Shown one piece after another: positions 6,627 through 12,278 of a DNA stretch of 12,278 nt. Source of the stretch: Clostridiales bacterium (lineage in GTDB: Bacteria > Bacillota > Clostridia > Oscillospirales > Oscillospiraceae); contig JAJQAS010000193.1 in assembly GCA_021203685.1 (NCBI GenBank), positions 1 to 12,278 of the forward strand, read 5' to 3'. Each line of letters begins with the position of its first letter. Position 1 is the stretch's first letter. The notes below the pieces were generated by a model that did not search any database, was not told the origin of the DNA, and was given only the letters and a program-made list of their open reading frames with translations. The position numbers and the translations under genes are program-made.

Positions 6627-6649
6627 AACATAGAAAGAAGCGAACCGCA

Positions 6650-7849
6650 ATGGAACAGAATTTATACGCACAGCTCAGCAGCCTTCTGGTCTACCGGGGG
6701 CTGCTCCAATTAAAGCCGGTCAGCGCCCTGCAAACCCTGCTGAAAAACCTGGAGGCGGGCGAGGCCAGCGTGGACGACTACGCCAACGTTTTTTACACCC
6801 TGACCGCCGAGGGCTGCGACAGTCTGGCGGAGTACCTCCACGAACACGTCCGCTATGACGAGTCCCCCTTTGCCGAGGCCGCCGCCCGGGGCCAGGTCAC
6901 CGGCGTTATGGAGCGGGCCGCCCGGCACGACATTCAGGTGCTGCAAAATGTCTCCAACCTCCGCTGCAAGGAACTGAAAGGGGAACTGGCCGCCCAGCTG
7001 CCCTCCAGCTGGCGGACGCTGGTGGAGGAACTGCCGGAATGGAATGTTGGAATCGCCTTCTCCTACGAAGAACTGCTGCGGTTCTACCAGGTCAACGGCA
7101 GCGGCACCTTCGCCCGCTATCAGGCGTTCGTCTGGCAGGAGGGGCAGCTCTACCCGGTGCCTCACCCGGATTTCCTGCCCGAAGGCTCCATGTGGGGCTA
7201 CCAGCGCCAGCGGGACCAGGTCGTCGAGAACACCCGCGCCCTGATGTCCGGCAAGGCGGTGAACAACGTGCTGCTCTACGGGGCCAGCGGCACCGGCAAG
7301 AGCGCCACCGTCAAGGCCATGCTGGGGATGCCGGAGTTCGAGGGCCTGCGGCTCATCGAGGTCCAGAAGGAAGAGCTGACCGACATCCCCCATCTGGTGC
7401 GTACATTGGGCCACCGGCCCCAGAAGTTCATCATCTTCATCGACGACCTGGCCTTCGACAAGGCGGACAAGACCTTCTCCTCCCTGAAAACCATCCTGGA
7501 GGGCGGGCTGGAGCCGCGGCCAACCAATGTGGCGGTGTACTGCACCTCCAACCGTCGGCATCTGGTGCGGCAGAACTTCTCTGACCGCAGCGGCGACGAG
7601 GTGGACGCCAACGAGACCATTCAGGACAAGACCTCTCTGGCCGAGCGGTTCGGCCTGCGGATTTTGTTCTCCGAGCTGAACAAGGCCCAATTCATTCAGA
7701 TGGCCGAGGACCTGGCCCACGCCAAGGGGCTGGACGTAGACCGGGCAACCATTCAGGCGGAGGCCGTCAAGTGGGACATCCGGCACCCCAGCCGCAGTCC
7801 CCGCTCCGCCAACCAGTTCGTGGCCAGCATGATGGCGAAATACTGCTGA
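6650..7849 (+). CDS. DUF815-family AAA-type ATPase
   Basis: The C-terminal half (about 180-399) is a P-loop ATPase of the DUF815 type. Walker A is GASGTGKS (211-218), Walker B IIFIDDLAF (261-269), and a sensor-1-like TSNRRHLV lies at 299-306. The conserved LAERFGLRILF (330-340) and a basic RSPRSANQF (382-390) near the end could serve sensor-2 or arginine-finger roles. The first 180 residues are mostly helical with no motif I recognise. The cellular task of DUF815 ATPases is not established. It is cytoplasmic, with no signal or membrane segment. The ribosome site is weak (AGAAAGAAG, about 9 nt before the ATG), and the MITE-like element ends only 23 bp upstream, so the insertion may have altered its native upstream region. 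A terminator follows the stop codon. Confidence 0.88.
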   Translation: MEQNLYAQLSSLLVYRGLLQLKPVSALQTLLKNLEAGEASVDDYANVFYTLTAEGCDSLAEYLHEHVRYDESPFAEAAARGQVTGVMERAARHDIQVLQNVSNLRCKELKGELAAQLPSSWRTLVEELPEWNVGIAFSYEELLRFYQVNGSGTFARYQAFVWQEGQLYPVPHPDFLPEGSMWGYQRQRDQVVENTRALMSGKAVNNVLLYGASGTGKSATVKAMLGMPEFEGLRLIEVQKEELTDIPHLVRTLGHRPQKFIIFIDDLAFDKADKTFSSLKTILEGGLEPRPTNVAVYCTSNRRHLVRQNFSDRSGDEVDANETIQDKTSLAERFGLRILFSELNKAQFIQMAEDLAHAKGLDVDRATIQAEAVKWDIRHPSRSPRSANQFVASMMAKYC

Positions 7850-7852
7850 TAC

Positions 7853-7901
7853 ACGCCCCTCTCTCCCCCTTCTCCGCCGGGAGAGGGGGCGTTCTTTTTT
7901 T
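7853..7901 (+). terminator. Intrinsic terminator after the ATPase gene
   Basis: ACGCCCCTCTCTCCC pairs with GGGAGAGGGGGCGT with a single bulge, and a run of seven Ts follows shortly after. It separates the ATPase gene from the kinase unit. Confidence 0.88.
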
Positions 7902-7961
7902 CACAAACCGGAAACGGGGAAAGAAAGCACATTTTTCCCGTGATTTCACCTGGAATTCCTC

Positions 7962-7990
7962 TTGCGCAACGGGCAAAAAACGGATATGAT
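7962..7990 (+). promoter_or_regulatory. Promoter of the kinase-phosphatase unit
   Basis: TTGCGC (7962-7967), a 17-nt spacer and TATGAT (7985-7990), placed after the preceding terminator and about 80 bp before the kinase start. The -10 is close to consensus and the -35 is moderate. Confidence 0.68.
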
Positions 7991-8071
7991 ATAGTATATC
8001 GGTTTAACACCCCCTCTGTTCGACAAATTCCGCGACAGAGCTTCCATAGATGCGTAACAAGGAGCTATCAA

Positions 8072-10897
8072 ATGACCAGTGCTGATCATGTTTGCCTTTT
8101 GTGTATGAGGGAAACACCGGCGCCGCGCCAGTACCCTTGCCCATTCTGCGGCGGTGACGACCGCACGCTGACCCTTTGTTCCCCGGCGCTCCCGCCCCGG
8201 ACGGTGCTGGACCACCGCTATGTGGTGGGCGGCACCCTGGGTCAGGGCGGATTTGGCATCACCTACCGGGCCTATGACCTGCGAATGGGCAACACGGTTG
8301 CCGTAAAAGAATATTTCCCCTCCTCGCTGGTGGGGCGCGATTCCACCGTCTCCACCACCGTCACTGTCAACGCCATCAAAGGCGAGCGCGCCCTGGACGA
8401 GTACGCCAGCGGCCTGCGCCATTTCCTCTTTGAGGCTCGCCGCCAGGCCAGGCTGGCCTCCTCCCCTGGCGTGGTCTCCGTCACCGATTTTTTCGAGGCC
8501 AACAACACCGCCTATTACATCATGGAGTACGTGGACGGCTCCACCCTTGTCAAATACATGAAGCGGCCCCTGCCTCTGGCCCAGGTGCTGGAACTGCTGG
8601 AACCCATCTCCGACTCTCTCATCAGCATCCACGAGGCCGGGCTGATCCACCGGGACATCAGCCCGGACAACATCATGTGCGCCAAAAACGGCCAGCGCAA
8701 GCTGCTGGACTTCGGCGCGTCCCACAGCTTCGCCGAGGAGGAGAGCACCACCGGCAACGCCACCCTGAAACACGGCTTCGCCCCGCCGGAGCAGTACGGC
8801 TCCAGCAACCTGCAAGGTCCCTGGGCCGACGTGTATGCCTTTGCCGCCACGGTCTACTGGTGCCTGACCGGCAAGATCCCGCCGGACTCCATGGACCGGA
8901 GCATTGGCGGCGACAAGCTCAAGCCCCCTTCCGCCCTGGGCGCGGCGGTGACGCCGGAGGCGGAGGCGGTGCTGCTGCGGGGCATGGCCCTGCCGGTCAC
9001 CGCCCGGTACCAAGACATCCCCACCTTTTGGAACAAGCTGAAAAAAGCCGCCGCCGGCCGGTCACAGCTGAACATCCCGGTGCGCCCCTCCCCTGCTTTC
9101 TCCGACCCGGACGGCAAAACCATGGTGGTCACCCCCATGGAGCCACCGGAGCGCACCAAGGTACCGGTCCCCGTGATGGAGAGACCCGGTGTCCCTTCCG
9201 GAAAGCAGACAACAGTTGAGGAGCCGGAACACACCGTTCTCCCCCCTGCGGAGCAGCCACTGGAGAATCCGCCCACTGTCTTTGTCTCCACCTCGCAGCA
9301 AGGCTCAGACCTGCCGCCGTCTTCGACGGAGGAACTACCGCCCCGCACCGGCGAGACCCCGGAACCCGCCGACGAGCAGGAGGAACCGCTGCCCTCAAGG
9401 GGCACTTCTACCCTCAAGGGGCACTTCCGAAGCTGCGCTTCTCCTTGCGCTTCGCTCCCTGTGATCTCCGAGCCGGACATCACCCTCTACCGTCCCGTTG
9501 AGCGCCCTGTTGAGACCGGCGGCGCATCGGAGGAAGTCCCCCAGGAACCGGAGGTCTCCGTCATCACCCGGCCGGACCGCCGTCTTCTGGCCCTGATGAT
9601 CGGCGTTATCGCTGTGCTGGCTGTGGCGCTGGTGTTCGCGGTGGCAGTGCTGCCCCGCATGGCCTCGCCGGGGGACATCAGCGTTGTCTCCGGCGACACT
9701 GTCACCATCGCCGGGACAGACTACCCGCTGGACACCACCGAGCTTTTCTTGACCGGGGACAGCTCTTACACCAGCCACTACTCCCCTGACGGAGACGTGC
9801 TGGAGGTCTCTTACCTGACCAAGTCCGATTGGAACGCTATCTGTCAGCTGACCAACCTGAAAACGCTTTCGGTGGTGGGCTGTGGTCTGACCAGCCTGGA
9901 AGGCATCTCTGCCCTGACTGAGCTGGAGGTGCTGGACGTCAGCGGCAACGACCTGAGCAGCCTCTCCGCCTTGGCGGAGCTGGACGGCCTGGTAGAGCTG
10001 TACGCGGCGGACAACGGCATCAGCGACCTCTCTCCCCTCTCCGGTCTGACCGACCTGACGGTTTTGGACCTGTCCGATAACAATGTCTCCGACCCCGCAC
10101 CCATCCAGCGGCTGTCTCACCTGACAAATCTCTCCCTGGCCGGCAACCAACTGACGGACATCTCCAGCCTTTCCTCCCTGACCGGACTGGCCACGTTGGA
10201 CCTGTCCGGCAACCGGCTGGAGAGCCTGTCCGCTCTCTATGGGCTGTCCGAGTTGCAGGCGCTCTTTGTGGACGGCAACCCCCTGACCAACAGTCAGCTG
10301 GAGTCCTTTGCTGTACGTCTGCCCGCCTGTACCCTGGACGTGGAGGTGCTGGACATCCCCGACACCGTCACCATCGGCGGCAAGAGCTATTCCACCTCCC
10401 TGACCAAACTGGACCTCAGCTCCGCCAGCCTGGGGGACGGGGACATCGATGACCTGAAATACATGGTCAACCTGACCGAGCTGGATTTGTCCGGCAACGC
10501 CATCAGCGATTTTTCCGCCCTTTCCCGGCTGTACAGCCTGACCTCGCTGACCATGAGCTACAACCGGGCGGAGGACATCTCCTGTCTCTCCGGGCTGATT
10601 CATCTAAAGACCCTCTACCTGTCCTCCAATAACATCTCCGACCTGAGTCCCATCGCCGGCCTGACCGAGCTGGAGACCCTGGCCATTGGCAACAACCCCT
10701 TTACCAGCCTGGATCCGGTCAGCGGCCTGACCAACCTGACGCTGCTTGTTATGTGCGACTGCCAGATCGACAGCCTGAAGCCGCTCTACACCCTGACCAA
10801 CCTCATCGAGCTGCGCATCAGCGACAACACCTACTCCTCTGAGGAGCTGGAGGCGCTGCAAAGCGCGCTGCCCAAATGCACCATCAACCTGTTTTAG
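8072..10897 (+). CDS. Membrane Ser/Thr protein kinase with zinc ribbon and extracellular leucine-rich repeats
   Basis: I chose the ATG at 8072 (941 residues) because AAGGAG lies 7 nt upstream. Domains in order: a zinc ribbon with Cys8/Cys11/Cys23/Cys26; a Hanks-type kinase at about 50-325 with glycine loop GTLGQGGFG (54-62), ATP lysine Lys79 in VAVKEY, catalytic HRDISPDN (193-200), DFG (213-215) and APPEQY (237-242); a Pro/Glu-rich linker (about 330-500); one membrane segment (about 505-527); and an outer part (528-941) of two SDS22-like leucine-rich-repeat modules. Topology should be kinase inside, repeats outside, as in PrkC/PknB but with LRRs in place of PASTA domains. The usual HRDxK lysine is serine (Ser197). 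A PP2C phosphatase follows 32 nt downstream and is the likely partner. The ligand and substrates are unknown. Confidence 0.92.
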   Translation: MTSADHVCLLCMRETPAPRQYPCPFCGGDDRTLTLCSPALPPRTVLDHRYVVGGTLGQGGFGITYRAYDLRMGNTVAVKEYFPSSLVGRDSTVSTTVTVNAIKGERALDEYASGLRHFLFEARRQARLASSPGVVSVTDFFEANNTAYYIMEYVDGSTLVKYMKRPLPLAQVLELLEPISDSLISIHEAGLIHRDISPDNIMCAKNGQRKLLDFGASHSFAEEESTTGNATLKHGFAPPEQYGSSNLQGPWADVYAFAATVYWCLTGKIPPDSMDRSIGGDKLKPPSALGAAVTPEAEAVLLRGMALPVTARYQDIPTFWNKLKKAAAGRSQLNIPVRPSPAFSDPDGKTMVVTPMEPPERTKVPVPVMERPGVPSGKQTTVEEPEHTVLPPAEQPLENPPTVFVSTSQQGSDLPPSSTEELPPRTGETPEPADEQEEPLPSRGTSTLKGHFRSCASPCASLPVISEPDITLYRPVERPVETGGASEEVPQEPEVSVITRPDRRLLALMIGVIAVLAVALVFAVAVLPRMASPGDISVVSGDTVTIAGTDYPLDTTELFLTGDSSYTSHYSPDGDVLEVSYLTKSDWNAICQLTNLKTLSVVGCGLTSLEGISALTELEVLDVSGNDLSSLSALAELDGLVELYAADNGISDLSPLSGLTDLTVLDLSDNNVSDPAPIQRLSHLTNLSLAGNQLTDISSLSSLTGLATLDLSGNRLESLSALYGLSELQALFVDGNPLTNSQLESFAVRLPACTLDVEVLDIPDTVTIGGKSYSTSLTKLDLSSASLGDGDIDDLKYMVNLTELDLSGNAISDFSALSRLYSLTSLTMSYNRAEDISCLSGLIHLKTLYLSSNNISDLSPIAGLTELETLAIGNNPFTSLDPVSGLTNLTLLVMCDCQIDSLKPLYTLTNLIELRISDNTYSSEELEALQSALPKCTINLF
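9392..9427. repeat. 17-bp direct repeat inside the kinase linker
   Basis: CCCTCAAGGGGCACTTC occurs at 9392-9408 and again at 9411-9427, a period of 19 bp. Because 19 is not a multiple of three, the copies are read in different frames (PSRGTS, then TLKGHF). A run with repeated GCGCTTC units follows (to about 9460). The encoded peptide, with two cysteines and basic residues, looks unlike the Pro/Glu-rich linker on either side. Confidence 0.85.
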
Positions 10898-10929
10898 GGT
10901 ACCCATACTTTCAGGAGGAGGCGAACTCC

Positions 10930-11736
10930 TTGACTTACATCCGAAAACCGTCCGCCGGGAACGAAACGGCACCCGCCCCGGAACAGAGCCACGCCTGCGG
11001 CACGCTGCTGAACATCGGCGGGCGGCCCGACCAGCAGGACAGCATTGCCGTCTCTGACCTGAGCGACGAGACACTCTGCGCCCAGCGGGGGGTGCTGCTG
11101 ACCCTGGCCGACGGGATGGGCGGCCTGTCCAACGGCGGCGCGGTCAGCCGCCTGCTGGTGGACGCCCTCCAGCGGGCCTTCGTTCAGTGCCCGGTGGACG
11201 CAGCTCCCGCCCCCTGGCTGCTGGAGCTGCTGGGGGAGGCCAACCGGCGGGTCAACCAGCTGCTGGAGGGCAAGGAGCCCAGCGGCTCCACCCTGGTCAT
11301 GGCGCTGGTGCAGGGTGACCAGCTCTACCACCTTTCGGTGGGGGACAGCCGCCTGTACCTGGCCCGGGGAGAGGGTCTCATCCTCCTGAACCGGGAACAG
11401 ACCTATGGCCGCAAGCTGGGCCTGACCCTCTTGAAGAACATCCTTCCCGCCAGCGCCGTGGCCAGCCACCCCCAGCGCCGCTCTCTGACCAACTATGTGG
11501 GGATGGGCGACCTGGAAGACGTGGACCGAAACACCATTCCGCTGACACTGCTGCCGGGGGACACGGTGCTGCTGCTGTCGGACGGGGTGTTCAACACCCT
11601 CTCCGAGGCGGAGATCGTCTCCGCCCTCCGGTCCAACCCGGATACGGCGGCCATCCGCCTGGAGCGCATGGTGCTGGAGCGCCGCAAGCCCTATCAGGAC
11701 AACTTTTCCGGTATCTTATACAGGTACGGAAAGTGA
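10930..11736 (+). CDS. PP2C-family Ser/Thr protein phosphatase
   Basis: PP2C enzymes use two metal ions to remove phosphate from Ser/Thr and typically oppose a Hanks kinase. The conserved blocks are present: RPDQQDS (32-38, Asp37), LADGMGG (59-65), SGSTLV (118-123), LSVGDSRLY (135-143, Asp139), LLLLSDGVFN (213-222, Asp218) and the final metal site QDNFSG (256-261, Asp257). All expected metal-binding aspartates are there, so it should be active. I take the TTG at 10930 as start (268 residues): AGGAGGAG lies 9 nt before it. The ATG at 10876 lies inside the kinase gene and has no ribosome site. It is cytoplasmic and probably co-transcribed with the kinase, 32 nt after it. A strong terminator follows. 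Confidence 0.93.
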   Translation: MTYIRKPSAGNETAPAPEQSHACGTLLNIGGRPDQQDSIAVSDLSDETLCAQRGVLLTLADGMGGLSNGGAVSRLLVDALQRAFVQCPVDAAPAPWLLELLGEANRRVNQLLEGKEPSGSTLVMALVQGDQLYHLSVGDSRLYLARGEGLILLNREQTYGRKLGLTLLKNILPASAVASHPQRRSLTNYVGMGDLEDVDRNTIPLTLLPGDTVLLLSDGVFNTLSEAEIVSALRSNPDTAAIRLERMVLERRKPYQDNFSGILYRYGK

Positions 11737-11746
11737 CACAAAAGGC

Positions 11747-11796
11747 AAAACGAAGCAGGAGACCACACAAAAGAGCGCAATCTCCTGCTTCGTTTT
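11747..11796. terminator. Bidirectional terminator between the phosphatase and the PadR gene
   Basis: A perfect 16-bp inverted repeat, AAAACGAAGCAGGAGA (11747-11762) and TCTCCTGCTTCGTTTT (11781-11796), with an 18-nt loop. A/T runs at both outer ends suit termination of the kinase-phosphatase unit from the left and of the convergent PadR gene from the right. Confidence 0.9.
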
Positions 11797-11832
11797 TCAG
11801 CGCCACAGGGCGCGAAACATGGGAACCTACGG

Positions 11833-12195
11833 TCAGGGAGTTTCGGGCAAGTCTACCAGGTCTTCCACATGGCGGCAGAGCACAATATACTCCCGCTTCA
11901 TCTCCTCCAGATGCTGGCGTCCCAGCGGAGTCAGACGGTAATAGTTGCGAACCCGGTTGTTCTCAGAGATGAGCTTTTCCGCTTCCTCGATGAACCCCTG
12001 CTTTTGCAGCCGGTAGAGCACCGGGTACAAAAGCGGCATGGTATACTCACTGTTGGTTTTGTCCTTCAGCTCCTGGGTCATTTCGTAGGCGTACTTCGGG
12101 CGCTCCAACAGCAGCGACATGACTACCATCGGATTGACTGCGCGCTTGAAGTAGTCCTCGAAGGAATGACCGCGCGTGGTTTCTTTTTCGTTCAT
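11833..12195 (-). CDS. PadR-family transcriptional regulator
   Basis: A 120-residue winged-helix protein of the PadR type, usually a repressor that responds to small molecules and often controls a neighbouring transporter or membrane gene. Typical blocks are NPMVVMSLLLERPKYAYEMTQEL (helix-turn-helix entry), TMPLLYPVLYRLQKQGFIEE (recognition helix and wing) and RNYYRLTPLGRQHLEEM before a C-terminal dimer helix. I prefer the ATG at 12195 because AAAGGTGG lies just upstream. The ATG at 12216 falls at about the expected transcription start and has no ribosome site. It is convergent with the phosphatase gene. Its target is not visible and may be itself or a gene beyond the right edge. Confidence 0.9.
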   Translation of the reverse strand: MNEKETTRGHSFEDYFKRAVNPMVVMSLLLERPKYAYEMTQELKDKTNSEYTMPLLYPVLYRLQKQGFIEEAEKLISENNRVRNYYRLTPLGRQHLEEMKREYIVLCRHVEDLVDLPETP

Positions 12196-12219
12196 CAATA
12201 CCCCACCTTTCAGCATTGT

Positions 12220-12248
12220 ATTATATCGAATAGTCGCCAGAATTGCAA
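12220..12248 (-). promoter_or_regulatory. Promoter of the PadR gene
   Basis: Minus strand TTGCAA (12243-12248), a 17-nt spacer and a perfect TATAAT (12220-12225), about 25 bp before the preferred start codon. PadR proteins often bind their own promoter, but I could not pick out a clear operator here. Confidence 0.8.
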
Positions 12249-12278
12249 TATAAAAATGTCAGTTTCTCATCGCCTTTT

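Noticed and set aside
6710..7786. Minus-strand open frame opposite the ATPase (358 codons)
   Set aside because: It is a shadow of the DUF815 gene, which carries clear Walker motifs.
7940..8071. Upstream extension of the kinase to an ATG at 7940
   Set aside because: This would place the start ahead of the likely promoter (7962-7990) with no ribosome site; the ATG at 8072 has AAGGAG at ideal spacing and begins the zinc-ribbon region.
9395..10603. Long open frame on the minus strand across the LRR part of the kinase gene (402 codons)
   Set aside because: Its repetitive GQ/VQ-rich sequence is only the reverse reading of the leucine-rich repeats; there is no ribosome site or known domain.
12196..12216. 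Upstream ATG for the PadR gene
   Set aside because: It lies only a few bases after the -10 box and lacks a ribosome site; the ATG at 12195 has AAAGGTGG.

Overview
The window looks like chromosomal DNA from a GC-rich, low-oxygen-lifestyle Firmicute, most likely a Clostridia member of the Oscillospiraceae (Flavonifractor / Intestinimonas / Lawsonibacter-like). This is inferred from strong AGGAGG-type ribosome sites, sigma-A style TTGACA-17-TATAAT promoters, a riboswitch with transcriptional attenuation, the HemW/QueA types and the Hanks kinase/PP2C pair. The genus is a guess from style, not from a search.

Left part, minus strand (1-2515): a lysine/diaminopimelate operon transcribed leftward, asd -> dapA -> dapB (dapB runs off the window). 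Its roughly 350-nt leader holds a full lysine riboswitch (L box), an intrinsic terminator and a candidate antiterminator pairing, behind a well-spaced promoter. Bound lysine should therefore shut the operon off by early termination. Divergent to it, queA (tRNA queuosine synthesis) runs rightward and ends at a strong bidirectional terminator.

Middle (3749-6450): a YafQ/DinJ-type toxin-antitoxin pair sits on the minus strand between queA and hemW with its own consensus promoter. hemW (radical SAM heme chaperone) follows on the plus strand with an unusual basic N-terminal extension, then a small secreted lipoprotein with its own promoter.

Central repeat (6453-6626): directly after the lipoprotein stop codon lies a 174-bp non-coding element with terminal inverted repeats built from TTAGCTn heptads, internal hairpins and a short flanking duplication (T)AACA. 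It has the form of a miniature mobile element (MITE). The lipoprotein stop codon TAA lies within the five-base version of the duplication.

Right part (6650-12278): a DUF815-type AAA ATPase ending in a terminator; then a two-gene signalling unit. This is a 941-residue membrane Ser/Thr kinase (zinc ribbon, Hanks kinase, Pro-rich linker, one membrane segment, two duplicated leucine-rich-repeat modules outside the cell) followed 32 nt later by a PP2C phosphatase with a TTG start. The pair looks like a receptor kinase with its matching phosphatase, with LRRs where PrkC/PknB carry PASTA domains. A bidirectional terminator separates it from a convergent PadR-family regulator with its own promoter at the right edge.

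The most unusual items are the MITE-like element, the LRR receptor kinase/PP2C unit with a two-frame 19-bp repeat in its linker, and the HemW extension.
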